Assembly: GCF_902497555.1 (NCBI RefSeq) | Contig: NZ_CABVGP010000003.1 | Coordinates: 1,798,001 to 1,862,000, forward strand | Length of the DNA: 64,000 bases | Source: Amycolatopsis camponoti | Lineage (GTDB): Bacteria; Actinomycetota; Actinomycetes; Mycobacteriales; Pseudonocardiaceae | Reading direction: 5' to 3' | In this document: piece by piece, positions 16,668-26,354 of the stretch | How positions within the stretch are numbered: the stretch's first letter is position 1 | Layout of the letters: each line of letters starts with the position of its first letter | Program-made: the position numbers and the translations under genes | The notes under the pieces: model-generated | Databases searched by the model: none | Told to the model about the DNA's origin: nothing | What the model saw: the letters and a program-made list of their open reading frames with translations, nothing else

Positions 16668-16699
16668 GTTGTGACGCTGGGTGCGGGACGCGTCACAAC
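16668..16699. promoter_or_regulatory. Inverted repeat GTTGTGACGC / GCGTCACAAC between DUF1707 gene and deoC
   Basis: Perfect 10-bp arms with a 12-nt loop. It lies 8 nt past the DUF1707 stop and 46 nt before the deoC start, both on the minus strand. It could therefore end the first transcript or be the operator of the deo operon. No T-tract follows, which slightly favours the operator role. Confidence 0.5.
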
Positions 16700-16706
16700 G
16701 CCGAGG

Positions 16707-17345
16707 TCAGGACCCTTCGATCTGCGGCGGCTCTGACCGCTTCGCCGGCTTCCGGTAGACGACGACCCCGCCCCAGAAGCCCAGGCCGTTGATCTTCACC
16801 GTCGGTGCCGTCGGGGGTGCGGGTGGCGCTCCCGACTTGTCCTCCAGCACGAACCCGCCCATGAAGCCGATCCCCGTCACGTCCACGTTGATGTCGTCCG
16901 GGACCGTGATCGTGATGCCGCCCATGATCGCGACCGCCGTGATCGTGCACTGCCGGTCCGCGAAACGGGCCTGGCGGAGGTCGATCTCCGCGCCGCCCCA
17001 GAAGGCGAAGCTCGTGTGCTGCGGTGGCAGGACCCAGCTGCCCTTGCGGACCGCGCCGGACATCACGCCGATCGACACCGGGGAGCCCGGGTGGCCGCCG
17101 ATGCGCTGGTCCGGGAAGCCCAGCGCCCGCGTGGTCGCCGGCTCGATCGCCCCCGACGTCGACGGCAGGTCCTCCGTCACGGGTTTGAGCTCGCCGACCG
17201 TCTTCGCCGCGTACACCGTGGAAAGGCGTTCTTCCAGCTCGTTGACCGTGATCCGCCCTTCCGAGAGGGCGTTGTGCAGCACCTGGGCGACGCGTTCGCG
17301 GTCCGCGTCGGAAGCCCGCATCTGGTCGGGCGTCAGTTCGCTCAC
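16707..17345 (-). CDS. DUF1707 / LiaF-like cell-wall stress protein
   Basis: A 212-aa protein. The N-terminal DUF1707 motif is [41 protein letters not shown] (about 7-50). The C-terminal region (about 110-212) has glycine/hydrophobic strands such as [14 protein letters not shown] and [14 protein letters not shown] that resemble the cell-wall-active antibiotic response domain. There is no membrane segment. GTG 17345 is chosen because it gives the usual short lead into DUF1707. The molecular function of the family is not established. Confidence 0.85.
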   Translation of the reverse strand: MSELTPDQMRASDADRERVAQVLHNALSEGRITVNELEERLSTVYAAKTVGELKPVTEDLPSTSGAIEPATTRALGFPDQRIGGHPGSPVSIGVMSGAVRKGSWVLPPQHTSFAFWGGAEIDLRQARFADRQCTITAVAIMGGITITVPDDINVDVTGIGFMGGFVLEDKSGAPPAPPTAPTVKINGLGFWGGVVVYRKPAKRSEPPQIEGS

Positions 17346-17407
17346 CCGGCGGAGCTTAGCGGCGAAAACCACCCACCGTGTCCACCTTCAGGAGGACACT
17401 GACCCCT

Positions 17408-17830
17408 ATGGTCGAGTTTCCGGACGGCACCCGCGTCAGGGGGCGAGGTCTCGCCCGCCCGCGACCCGACGAACCCGAGCCGGACTTCGGGCTCTACCTG
17501 GGCACCAGCCGGCTGCGGCGCAAGCACGGCGGCGGCATCACCTGGCCGCACGAGTGGGTGACCTGGCCCGACTTCCTGCTACCGACGAATCCCCAAGACG
17601 CCCGCGAAAAGATCAAGGCCCTGCACGAACGAGCCAAGGTCGAAACCGTCGAAGTCGCCTGCTACGGCGGCGCCGGGCGGACCGGCACGGTGATGGCCTG
17701 CCTCGCGATCCTCTCCGGCGTCCCGGCCGGCGAAGCCGTCGCCTGGACCAGAAAGCACTACCACGAACGCGCCGTCGAAACGCCCTGGCAGCGCGGCTGG
17801 GTGAAGAGCTTCGCGAAACGACTAGATTGA
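17408..17830 (+). CDS. Protein-tyrosine-phosphatase-like protein
   Basis: A 140-aa protein with a WPD loop (W53-P54-D55) carrying the likely general acid and a CX5R phosphate loop, CYGGAGRTG, with Cys85 and Arg91. The residue before the Cys is Ala rather than the classical His, as in some bacterial dual-specificity-like members. AGGAGG lies 13 nt upstream of ATG 17408. The gene ends 5 nt before upp, so the two are probably cotranscribed. The substrate is unknown. Confidence 0.82.
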   Translation: MVEFPDGTRVRGRGLARPRPDEPEPDFGLYLGTSRLRRKHGGGITWPHEWVTWPDFLLPTNPQDAREKIKALHERAKVETVEVACYGGAGRTGTVMACLAILSGVPAGEAVAWTRKHYHERAVETPWQRGWVKSFAKRLD

Positions 17831-17835
17831 CCCGC

Positions 17836-18459
17836 ATGGATGTGCACGTCGTCGATCACCCCCTCGCGAAGGCCCGCCTCTCCACGATGCGCGACGCGCG
17901 CACCGACAGCGCCGCGTTCCGGGCCGCGCTGCACGAGCTGACCGTCATGCTGGTCTACGAAGCCACGCGCGACGTGCCGGTCAAGACCGAGCGGATCCAC
18001 ACGCCGGTCGCGCGCACCGAGGGCTACAAGCTGGCCAAGCCGCCACTGCTCGTCCCGGTGCTGCGGGCCGGCCTCGGCATGGCCGACCAGGCGCACAAGC
18101 TGATCCCGGACGCGCAGATGGGCTTCGTCGGCCTCGCGCGCGACGAGGAAACCCTCAAGCCGACGCCGTACCTCGAGTCGCTGCCCGAGTCGCTCGCCGA
18201 CCGGCCGGTCATGGTGCTCGACCCGATGCTCGCCACCGGCGGCTCGATGGAGTACACGATCCGGCTGCTCACCGATCGGGGCGCCGACGACGTCACGGCC
18301 ATCTGCGCCCTGGCCGCGCCGGAAGGCTTGGCGCACCTGGAAAAGACCGGCCTGCCGGTCCGCGTCGTCACCGCCAGTATCGACGAGCGCCTCAACGACT
18401 CGGGCTTCATCGTCCCGGGCCTCGGCGACGCCGGTGACCGCCAGTACGGCGCCGTCTGA
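17836..18459 (+). CDS. upp: Uracil phosphoribosyltransferase
   Basis: A 207-aa salvage enzyme that converts uracil and PRPP to UMP. The uracil/PRPP-binding segments [11 protein letters not shown] and [12 protein letters not shown] and the C-terminal [11 protein letters not shown](Q)YG are the family signatures. The length is normal. It lies 5 nt after the phosphatase-like gene. In M. tuberculosis upp (Rv3309c) neighbours pmmB and deoD; here about 20 kb of other genes separates it from them. Confidence 0.96.
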   Translation: MDVHVVDHPLAKARLSTMRDARTDSAAFRAALHELTVMLVYEATRDVPVKTERIHTPVARTEGYKLAKPPLLVPVLRAGLGMADQAHKLIPDAQMGFVGLARDEETLKPTPYLESLPESLADRPVMVLDPMLATGGSMEYTIRLLTDRGADDVTAICALAAPEGLAHLEKTGLPVRVVTASIDERLNDSGFIVPGLGDAGDRQYGAV

Positions 18460-19411
18460 GCCGTTGCCGGTCCTGAAGTGGCGGTGGATCGCGGTGACGG
18501 CCGTCGCGGTCGCGGCCGTCACCGGCGGCCTGCTCTGGCTGTTCCTGGCCTGGTCCGGACGACCGGACGCGCCGGTCCGCATCGACGCCGTGAAGACGGC
18601 GTTCGGCGTCGGCGCGGGCGCGGGTGGCGTCTTCGCCTTGTGGCTGGCGACGCGCCGCCAGCGCACGCTCGAGCTGCAGCTCGCCGAGACGACCCGCGTC
18701 GCCGGCGTGACCGAACGCGACCTGGAGGAGCGTCGCGTCACCGAGCTGTACACGAAAGCCGTCGAGCAGCTCGGCAGCGACAAGGCGCCGGTGCGGTTCG
18801 GCGGGCTCTACGCGCTGGAGCGGCTCGGGCAGGACAACCCGAAGCAGCGTCAGACGATCGTCAACGTGCTGTGCGCGTACCTGCGGATGCCGTTCAAAGC
18901 TCCGGACGTCGGGCTCAAGGGCACCGCGGCCCGCGACCTGGCCGATGACCCCGAGGAAGGTGAGCTCCTCGTCCGGCTGGCCGTGCAGGAGCTGCTCAAG
19001 ACGCACCTGAGCCACGACACGGCCGGCTACTGGCCGGGGATGTCGATCGACCTGCAGCGAGCCACGCTCGTCGACTTCCGGCTGAGCGGGTGCACCCTGG
19101 CCGGCGCCGACTTCAGCCGCGCCCGGTTCGTCGGTCAGCTCCACATCCGCGGCTCGCACTTCACCCGCCGCGTCGGGTTCTACGGCACCGAGTTCCGCGA
19201 CATCGTGAACTTCGACCGGTCGGTCTTCGAGGAAGGCGCTTTCTTTTCCCGGGCGCACTTCACCAGCAACGTCCGCTTCACCCGGATCCGGTCCAGCGGC
19301 CGGTTCGAGTTTTCGCGCACGGTCTTCGAAGAGGGGGCCGACTTCGAGGGCGGCGAGCACGCGGAACTCGACCTGACCGACGCGCAGTTCCCTCAGGACG
19401 GCACCAAGTAG
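18434..19411 (+). CDS. Membrane-anchored pentapeptide-repeat protein
   Basis: A 325-aa protein with two N-terminal hydrophobic helices (about 18-40 and 55-72), a charged helical linker ([22 protein letters not shown]), and a conserved block around [29 protein letters not shown]-terminal right-handed beta helix is built from A(D/N)LXX-type repeats ([31 protein letters not shown]). The linker plus repeat layout is shared by many actinobacterial membrane proteins of unknown role. GTG 18434 overlaps the upp reading frame by 26 nt, indicating coupling. Confidence 0.85.
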   Translation: MTASTAPSEPLPVLKWRWIAVTAVAVAAVTGGLLWLFLAWSGRPDAPVRIDAVKTAFGVGAGAGGVFALWLATRRQRTLELQLAETTRVAGVTERDLEERRVTELYTKAVEQLGSDKAPVRFGGLYALERLGQDNPKQRQTIVNVLCAYLRMPFKAPDVGLKGTAARDLADDPEEGELLVRLAVQELLKTHLSHDTAGYWPGMSIDLQRATLVDFRLSGCTLAGADFSRARFVGQLHIRGSHFTRRVGFYGTEFRDIVNFDRSVFEEGAFFSRAHFTSNVRFTRIRSSGRFEFSRTVFEEGADFEGGEHAELDLTDAQFPQDGTK

Positions 19412-20784
19412 AGCTCCTGCCGTCCCAGCGTCGGCGCGTCGAGCGTCCAGTGCGCGAGGGCGTCCGGCGGCGGGCTGGGCAACCGGCGCAGGACCAGGTC
19501 GGGCCGCCGCGGCCGGACGTCGAAGTCGAAGAACGCGTAGTCCACCCGCAGTGCCGCGCGGACCCACCGGTCGCCGGCGCCGCGGGCGTCGATGGCCGCG
19601 GGCAGCAGGCCGCGGTCGGCGAAGACGTCGACGATCGCGCACTCGCACGTGTAGGCCAGCACGCCGATTTCCCCGGCGCTGCCGATCACCCGGCCGGCGG
19701 CGAGGCCGCGCAGGTCCCGGCCGATCTCGACGTACTTCGCGGTCGACGCGTAGTTCGAAGTGAGCGGCGCGAATTCGCGCGGCAGCCCCGGGGCCGCGTA
19801 CGCGACGACACTGGCCGCGATCAGCACGAGCACACCGCCGACCGCGATCCGTCCGGAAACCCGCGCACACAGGAAGATCGTCGCCGCGGTGATACCGGCG
19901 CCGTAGTACCAGTGGTACGGCGGAACGGTCAGCAGCACGTACATCCCGTGGTAGAGCGCACCTCCCAGCGCCAGCAGCGAAAACGGCCGAAGCCGCCGGG
20001 CGGCGAAGGGCAGCGACACGAGCGGCAGGAACGACAGCACGGTCGTCCAGGGCGAGGTCCGGAGGTAGAACAGCGGCCCGTTGGCGAAGGTCCAGTCACC
20101 CCAGGCCCGTTGCGCGCCCTGCAGCGTCTTGATCACGAAGGTGTCCGGCACGGCCGCGCCGAGCACGACCCAGCTGAAAGCGAACCACGGCAGCGCGACG
20201 AGCGCGGCGCCGAGCACGGCCCGCCCGGATCGCAGCGAGAAACCCAGGACGACGGCGAAGATCAGCAGGTCCAGCCGCACGAGCGCGAGCGCGCCCGCGG
20301 TGAGCCCGAAAACCAGGGGCCGCCGTTCGACGGCGAAGACCGTGAGCCACCCGAGCACCGCCGACCCCAGGGCGACCTCCAGCCCGATCGACGACAGCAG
20401 CAGAGGGTTGACCGTCAACGCGGCGAACGTCAGCGCGGGGAACCAGCGCGGCAGCGCCGTGCCGAGCCGCCGCAGGGCCAGGACGAGCGCGACCTGGCTC
20501 AGCACGTACAGCACTCCGGCGGCGAAGACGGCGTCGCGCACCACGAAGGTCAGGGCGGCCAGGGCGAGAACGTTCGCCGGGGACGTCGCCGAGTTCGACG
20601 TCGCGTCGGCCAGCAGTCCCCAGTGCCCGTGGAACGCGAGGTTGCGCGCGTAGGCGAGCGTGATGAACGTGTCGTCGATGAGGTGCGGGCGGGCCAGCGC
20701 GAACACCAGCGCCGACACGCACGCGACGGCGGCGGGCAACCGCAGGCGAAGCTTGTCCGTGGTCCGGACCTGTTCGATGATCAC
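19393..20784 (-). CDS. GT-C-type membrane glycosyltransferase-like protein
   Basis: A 463-aa protein with about ten hydrophobic segments, an early extracellular acidic pair in LIDDTFITLAYARNLAFHGHWG, and a soluble C-terminal tail. The DD motif in the first loop and the YHWYYGAG segment recall polyprenyl-phosphate-sugar-dependent GT-C enzymes such as the actinobacterial arabinofuranosyl/mannosyltransferases. It would act on the outer face of the membrane, adding a sugar to a wall or lipid glycan. The exact donor and acceptor cannot be read from sequence. It overlaps the convergent pentapeptide gene by 19 nt. Confidence 0.75.
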   Translation of the reverse strand: MIIEQVRTTDKLRLRLPAAVACVSALVFALARPHLIDDTFITLAYARNLAFHGHWGLLADATSNSATSPANVLALAALTFVVRDAVFAAGVLYVLSQVALVLALRRLGTALPRWFPALTFAALTVNPLLLSSIGLEVALGSAVLGWLTVFAVERRPLVFGLTAGALALVRLDLLIFAVVLGFSLRSGRAVLGAALVALPWFAFSWVVLGAAVPDTFVIKTLQGAQRAWGDWTFANGPLFYLRTSPWTTVLSFLPLVSLPFAARRLRPFSLLALGGALYHGMYVLLTVPPYHWYYGAGITAATIFLCARVSGRIAVGGVLVLIAASVVAYAAPGLPREFAPLTSNYASTAKYVEIGRDLRGLAAGRVIGSAGEIGVLAYTCECAIVDVFADRGLLPAAIDARGAGDRWVRAALRVDYAFFDFDVRPRRPDLVLRRLPSPPPDALAHWTLDAPTLGRQELYLVPS

Positions 20785-20813
20785 GACCGGAAGTGGCCGC
20801 CGGATTCGCGGGA

Positions 20814-20825
20814 GTTGCGCGCAAC
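20814..20825. promoter_or_regulatory. Palindrome GTTGCGCGCAAC in the GT-C / ECF sigma divergent region
   Basis: A perfect 12-bp palindrome 30 bp upstream of the sigma gene start. A second dyad GGCCGG-TG-CCGGCC follows at 20831-20844. The 70-bp gap must contain promoters for both divergent genes, so these are operator candidates. Confidence 0.4.
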
Positions 20826-20854
20826 AACCCGGCCGGTGCCGGCCACTGAGGGGT

Positions 20855-21430
20855 GTGACCAGCCATGCGACGGGGGCGCCGGTGGACGATCGGGTCCTGT
20901 GGGACCGGGCCGCGGGCGGCGACGAGGCGGCCTTCGGCGAACTCTTCGAGCGGCACGCCGAAGCCGTCTGGAACCACGCCTACCGGTTGACCGGGTCGTG
21001 GAGCGCCGCCGAGGACCTCACCTCGAACACGTTTCTCACCGCCTGGCGCCGCCGCGCCGACGTGACACTGGTGCGCGACAGTGCCCTGCCGTGGCTCTAC
21101 ACGGTGGCCGGCAACGCCGCCCGCGACGAGCACCGCGGCGCGAGACGGCGGCTGCGGCTGCTCCGGAAGATCCCCGACCCGCCGGTGGTGTCCGACCATG
21201 CCGACGCGGTCGCCGAGCGGCTCGACGGTGAGGAGCGGCTGCGCGAGATCGTCGAAGCCGTGCGGGCGCTGCCGAAAGCGCAGCGCGCGGTCGTCGAGCT
21301 GTGCCTGCTCGGCGACCTGAGCGTCGCCGACGCGGCCGCGGCGCTGGCCGTCGCCGAGGTCACCGTCCGCGCCCACCTGTCCCGGGCCCGCGCACGCCTG
21401 CGCACGTTGCTGAAGGAGGCAGAGAAATGA
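20855..21430 (+). CDS. ECF-type RNA polymerase sigma factor
   Basis: A 191-aa sigma-70 family protein. Region 2 is at about 25-90 (FGELFERHAEAVWNHAYRLTGSWSAAEDLTSNTFLTAWRR) and region 4 at about 130-180 (LPKAQRAVVELCLLGDLSVADAAAALAVAEVTVRAHLSRARARL). There is no region 1 or 3, as expected for an extracytoplasmic-function factor. GTG 20855 follows GAGGGGT. The stop overlaps the next gene (ATGA), whose product spans the membrane and is the probable anti-sigma factor. Confidence 0.93.
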   Translation: MTSHATGAPVDDRVLWDRAAGGDEAAFGELFERHAEAVWNHAYRLTGSWSAAEDLTSNTFLTAWRRRADVTLVRDSALPWLYTVAGNAARDEHRGARRRLRLLRKIPDPPVVSDHADAVAERLDGEERLREIVEAVRALPKAQRAVVELCLLGDLSVADAAAALAVAEVTVRAHLSRARARLRTLLKEAEK

Positions 21431-22686
21431 GCGACGACCTCGGTCTCCCGCCGCGGCGCGCGCTGCCGGACGACGTCCGCGACCGGCTGCGTGCCGAAGT
21501 CCGCGCCGGGATCGGGCAACCGCGTCGGACCAACCGCGTCTGGTACGCCGCGGCGGCCGCCGTGCTCGTCCTGGCCGCCGGCGCGGTCGTCGCGACGAAG
21601 ACGTTCCGGCAGCAGCCCGTCGCGGGGCCGCCGCCCGCGGTCACCGGCGGCCTGACGCTCGACGCCCGGCTCGCGACCGCGGCACTGGATCGCTGCTGGG
21701 CGGCGGTCCAGGCCGCCGGCAAGACGGACCGGGTGCCGCCGCGCGAGGAGTGGGTCCCGCTGTTCACGGAGGTCTTGGCAGCGGACTCGATGGTCGCGGC
21801 GACCGCGGCCGGCAAGCCGATGTTCTGCGAGACGACCGAGACGACCGTGACGCTGTCGGACCCGGCGGCCACGCCCGCGTACGCGCCGGGTACGCGCACC
21901 GGGCTCCTGCTGCGCAGCCAGACCGGGCTGGTCGGCGGGGTGCTCGACCCGGCCTGGCCTAAGGCGAGCCTCGCGGTCACGACGCCCCGCGGGTCGAGCG
22001 GGAACGAGCTCGAGGCCTCGCCGGTCAGCCGCCAGTTCGCGGCGTTCACCCGCGTCGGGTCGGGCCTGGCCCGGGTCGCGCTCACCGACACCGGCGCCGG
22101 ACCGCCCCGGCAGGTGGACCTGCCGGCCGCGCCGGCGCCCCTGCTCGCGGTGACCGACCGCCCGGAGCCGGCCGACCGCACCTCACCGGCGGGTCGGGCG
22201 CTGGGCGACTGCCTCGCCGACGCCGAAGAGGTGGTCCCGGACGCCGCGGCCTACCGGCCCGGGCCGCTCCTGCAGGACGACGACTACCAGGTCGTCATGG
22301 GCCGCCGGGGTGACCGGGTGATCGTCTGCACGCGGGAGCCCGACTACGGGCGGCCGGGACAGACCCAGGCGCGGGTCTACCCCGACCTGGCCGAAAACCG
22401 GCAGACCCCGGCCCGCGTCCTGAGGGTGAGCACGCTCGGCGCCCGCGAGGCAGGTGCCCCGGCGGGGAAGGCCCGCAACCCGGTCCCGGTGGCGCTGCCC
22501 GCCTCGGCGACCTCGGCGGCCTTTGGGTTCGCAGCCGGCGCCGAAGCCGACGTGGACGTCGTCGAGGGCATGGCCCTGGCCTGGTTGCCGGACGGGATCG
22601 ACTGGGCCCCGGACGCGAAGGTGCACGTCCTGGCCCGCGACGCGCAGGGCAAGGTCGTCTACGACGGGTCGCTGCGGCTGTTGTGA
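21427..22686 (+). CDS. Single-pass membrane protein, probable anti-sigma factor
   Basis: A 419-aa protein with a ~38-residue basic/acidic cytoplasmic N-terminus, one membrane helix (WYAAAAAVLVLAAGAVVA, about 39-57) and a ~360-residue extracytoplasmic domain of unknown fold containing four cysteines. It lacks the HxxxCxxC zinc anti-sigma motif. The role is inferred from its start overlapping the sigma stop and from topology. It could sense a signal outside the cell and hold the sigma factor with its N-terminus. Its 3' end overlaps the convergent TetR gene by 28 nt. Confidence 0.75.
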   Translation: MSDDLGLPPRRALPDDVRDRLRAEVRAGIGQPRRTNRVWYAAAAAVLVLAAGAVVATKTFRQQPVAGPPPAVTGGLTLDARLATAALDRCWAAVQAAGKTDRVPPREEWVPLFTEVLAADSMVAATAAGKPMFCETTETTVTLSDPAATPAYAPGTRTGLLLRSQTGLVGGVLDPAWPKASLAVTTPRGSSGNELEASPVSRQFAAFTRVGSGLARVALTDTGAGPPRQVDLPAAPAPLLAVTDRPEPADRTSPAGRALGDCLADAEEVVPDAAAYRPGPLLQDDDYQVVMGRRGDRVIVCTREPDYGRPGQTQARVYPDLAENRQTPARVLRVSTLGAREAGAPAGKARNPVPVALPASATSAAFGFAAGAEADVDVVEGMALAWLPDGIDWAPDAKVHVLARDAQGKVVYDGSLRLL

Positions 22687-23276
22687 GGCCGCAGCCAGCC
22701 GGAGGCGTTCGCACGCAGGGCCGTCTCGTAGGAGCCCGTGACGTCGAACTCCTCCGGCAGGTTGCCGGTCAGCTCCAGGGAGACGAGCCCGTGCACGAAG
22801 GCCCAGCAGCCGACCGCGACCGTCTCCGGGGGGACGTCGAGGAAGACCCCGTCGGCGATGGCCTTCCGGATGACCGCTTCCAAGGGCTCGAGGGTCTTCC
22901 GGGCCAGCTTCTCGGCGTCTTCGTTGGGCTCGAACCCGGGCACCGACCTGGTGAACATGATCCCGTAGAGGTTGGGGTCGGCCAGCGCGCTGGCGCGGTA
23001 GGCGCTGCCGAGCGCGACGAGGTCGCCGACCGGGTCGCCGGTCAGCACGGTGCCGGCCATGCGGGCGCCGAAGCGGCGGAAGCCTTCGGTGTAGAGGGCG
23101 TTCACCAGATCGGGTTTGCTGCCGAAGAGGGAGTACACGGCGGTGGTCGACGTCCCGGCGTCGGCGGCCAGCTTCCGCAGGGAAAGCGCCTTCGGCCCGT
23201 CCGCGGCGATCAGCTCGCCGGCGCGGTCGAGCAGCTTCAGCCGGAGGGCTTCGTCGTGTGTCCGTGGTCGAGCCAT
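22659..23276 (-). CDS. TetR-family transcriptional regulator
   Basis: A 205-aa regulator. The HTH is at about 10-55 (LLDRAGELIAADGPKALSLRKLAADAGTSTTAVYSLFGSKPDLVNAL). The C-terminal region with GDLVALGSAYRASALADPNLYGIMF and FVHGLVSLEL matches the WHG-type ligand domain. ATG 23276 precedes the HTH by the usual few residues. It is divergent from the MerR-aldo/keto reductase pair and has an inverted repeat directly upstream. Its target may be itself or that pair. Confidence 0.9.
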   Translation of the reverse strand: MARPRTHDEALRLKLLDRAGELIAADGPKALSLRKLAADAGTSTTAVYSLFGSKPDLVNALYTEGFRRFGARMAGTVLTGDPVGDLVALGSAYRASALADPNLYGIMFTRSVPGFEPNEDAEKLARKTLEPLEAVIRKAIADGVFLDVPPETVAVGCWAFVHGLVSLELTGNLPEEFDVTGSYETALRANASGWLRPHNSRSDPS

Positions 23277-23280
23277 GCAC

Positions 23281-23300
23281 ACAGCGTATCGGAACGCTGT
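23281..23300. promoter_or_regulatory. Inverted repeat ACAGCG-N8-CGCTGT upstream of the TetR gene
   Basis: Six-base arms spaced by 8 nt, starting 5 bp upstream of the TetR ATG. The arm spacing puts the half-sites on one face of the helix. It is the most likely autoregulatory operator. Confidence 0.5.
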
Positions 23301-23322
23301 TATTTTTGACCAGAACGAGGAT

Positions 23323-23353
23323 TTGACCTGGAGTGCACTCCAGGTCGTAGTGT
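23323..23353 (+). promoter_or_regulatory. MerR-type promoter with 19-bp spacer and internal operator
   Basis: TTGACC (23323-23328) and TAGTGT (23348-23353) are separated by 19 bp, the over-long spacing that MerR proteins correct by DNA distortion. The spacer is almost filled by a 22-bp perfect palindrome at 23325-23346 (half-site GACCTGGAGTG). The ATG at 23361 is only 7 nt past the -10 box, so the transcript is probably leaderless. Confidence 0.85.
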
Positions 23354-23360
23354 CGAGCGC

Positions 23361-23758
23361 ATGAGCTACTCGATAGCGGAAGCCGCTCGACGTAGCGGGC
23401 TGTCCATCGACACCCTCCGGTACTACGAGCGCATCAAACTGCTCGACCCGCCCGCGCGCGACACCGCGGGCCGCCGGGCCTATTCCGACGACGACCTCGG
23501 CTGGCTGGGGTTCCTGACCAAGCTGCGCACCACGGGGATGCCCATCAAGAGCATGCGCGAGTACGCGTCGCTGCGCCGCCACGGCGTCGCCAGCGCGGGC
23601 CGTCGCAAGGCTCTCCTGGTGGAGCAGCGGCGGTCGGTCGCCGAGCGGATCGCCGAGCTGCAGGGCTGCCTCGACATCCTCGACTACAAGATCGACAACT
23701 ACGCCCAGGTCGAGCGCAACGTGCTCGGAGTGGAACCGGGCAGGGAGGAGATTTCCGC

Positions 23759-23762
<4 letters not shown>
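23361..23762 (+). CDS. MerR-family transcriptional regulator
   Basis: A 133-aa protein with an N-terminal MerR HTH ([26 protein letters not shown], about 3-28) and wing, followed by a coiled-coil dimerisation helix (about 75-118). It lacks the cysteines used for metal sensing, so a small organic ligand or stress signal is more likely. Its own promoter carries the classical operator-in-spacer. The stop overlaps the start of the aldo/keto reductase (GTGA), so it controls that gene in cis. Confidence 0.93.
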
Positions 23763-24736
<974 letters not shown>

Positions 24737-24744
24737 GTGCTTCT

Positions 24745-24803
24745 GAGCCTTTTCTGAGATCTCCGGAGCAGGCTCGGCGCCGATCAAGGTCGGTGCCGAG
24801 CCT
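24745..24803 (+). promoter_or_regulatory. Leader with two mutually exclusive hairpins before the oxidoreductase operon
   Basis: Stem B pairs 24770-24783 with 24790-24803 (14 bp, one G-U, loop TCAAGG) and ends exactly where the SD sequence CAGGAGG (24804-24810) begins. An upstream copy of GAGCCT (24745-24750) can instead pair with AGGCTC (24770-24775), which would break stem B. That is the logic of an attenuator or a translational switch. It may also serve as the terminator of the preceding AKR gene. Confidence 0.5.
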
Positions 24804-24815
24804 CAGGAGGTCGTC

Positions 24816-26354
24816 GTGGAGGAAGTGCTCGATTATCTGGTCGTCGGGGCCGGGCCCGCCGGGGTGCAGCTGGGGCAGCACCTCGGCCACGCCGGCCACC
24901 GGTACCTGGTGCTGGAGGCCGGGTCCGCGCCCGGTCAGTTCTTCGAGACCTTCCCGCGGCACCGGACGCTCATCTCCATCAACAAGAAGCACACCGGGTA
25001 CACCGACCCGGAGCTGCGCATGCGGATGGACTGGAACTCGATCCTGACCGCGGGCGGCGAGGATCAGCCCCTCTTCACCGACTACAGCGAAAAGCTCTTC
25101 CCGGACGCGCCGGACCTCCTGCGCTACCTCGCCGACTACGCGGCGAAGCACGACGTCCAGGTCCGCTACGACACCCGGGTGACGCGCATCCGCCGTGACC
25201 CGGAAAGCGCTCTCTTCATCCTCACCGCCGGTGACGAAGAGTTCCAAGCGCACCGGCTGGTCATGGCCACCGGCGTCACCAAGCCGTACCTCCCGCAGTT
25301 CCCCGGCGTCGAGCTGATCGACCAGTACGTGGACGTCGACGTCGATCCGAAGAGCTTCACCGACCAGCGCGTTCTCGTGCTGGGCAAGGGGAACTCCGCG
25401 TTCGAGACCGCCGACAACCTCATCGAGACCGCCGCGGTCGTGCACGTCGGCGGCCCGCGGCCGGTGAAGCTCGCCTGGCGCACCCACTTCGTCGGCCACC
25501 TGCGCGCCTACAACGCGGGCATCCTCGACATGTACCAGCTGAAGCTCCAGCACGCGATCCTCGACGGCGACGTCCGCGAGGTCCGCAAGGACGCCGACGG
25601 CTACCACGTCAAGTTCGCCTTCGCCCGCGCCGACGAGGTCATCAAGGAAATCCGCTACGACCGCGTCATCGGCTGCACGGGCTTCCGCTTCGACGCGTCG
25701 CTGTTCGACGAGGACTGCCGCCCGCAGCTCACGATCAACGATCGCTTCCCGGCGCAGACGCCGGACTGGGAGTCGGTCAACGTGCCCGGCCTCTACTTCG
25801 CCGGCACGATCACGCAGGTCCGCGACTTCAAGAAGGCCACCAGCGCGTTCATCCACGGCTTCCGCTACGGCGTCCGCGCGCTGACCAAGGTCCTGAACGA
25901 GCGTCACCACGACACGCCGTGGCCGAGCACCGAGCTGCCCGCCAAACCGGACGCGCTGACCGACGCCGTGATCACCCGGATCAACCGGACTTCCGCGCTG
26001 TACCAGCAGTTCGGCTTCCTCGGCGACGCGCTGGTCGTCGACGGCGACACCGCCCGCTACCTCGAAGAGGTGCCGGTCGATCGCGTCCTCCAGGACCCGC
26101 CGGACGAGGTCTACGTCGTCACCCTCGACTACGGCCCCGACCACGACAAGATCGACCCCTTCGACTTCGTCGCGCGCGCCGCCCAGGATCAGGCCAACGA
26201 CACCGGCGAAGGCCACTACCTGCACCCGATCGTCCGGCACTACCGCCGCGGCGAGCTGGTCGCGACCCACCACGTCACCGAGAACCTCGAGAACGAGTGG
26301 GACAAAGAGGTGCACGTCGAGCCGCTGACCGCGTTCTTCGCTCGGGAGCTGTGA
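24816..26354 (+). CDS. FAD-dependent monooxygenase-like oxidoreductase (FOXRED2-like)
   Basis: A 512-aa protein. The FAD-binding GAGPAG is at 11-16, and a second Rossmann loop GKGNSA at 190-195 suits NAD(P)H. A flavin-monooxygenase-like body follows (RVIGCTGFRFDASLF, NVPGLYFAGTITQVRDFKKATSAFIHGFRYG). It resembles FOXRED2-type proteins more than classical Baeyer-Villiger enzymes. The last ~110 residues form an extra domain. GTG 24816 has CAGGAGG 5 nt upstream. It heads a four-gene operon joined by 1-4-nt overlaps. The substrate is not known. Confidence 0.85.
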   Translation: MEEVLDYLVVGAGPAGVQLGQHLGHAGHRYLVLEAGSAPGQFFETFPRHRTLISINKKHTGYTDPELRMRMDWNSILTAGGEDQPLFTDYSEKLFPDAPDLLRYLADYAAKHDVQVRYDTRVTRIRRDPESALFILTAGDEEFQAHRLVMATGVTKPYLPQFPGVELIDQYVDVDVDPKSFTDQRVLVLGKGNSAFETADNLIETAAVVHVGGPRPVKLAWRTHFVGHLRAYNAGILDMYQLKLQHAILDGDVREVRKDADGYHVKFAFARADEVIKEIRYDRVIGCTGFRFDASLFDEDCRPQLTINDRFPAQTPDWESVNVPGLYFAGTITQVRDFKKATSAFIHGFRYGVRALTKVLNERHHDTPWPSTELPAKPDALTDAVITRINRTSALYQQFGFLGDALVVDGDTARYLEEVPVDRVLQDPPDEVYVVTLDYGPDHDKIDPFDFVARAAQDQANDTGEGHYLHPIVRHYRRGELVATHHVTENLENEWDKEVHVEPLTAFFAREL

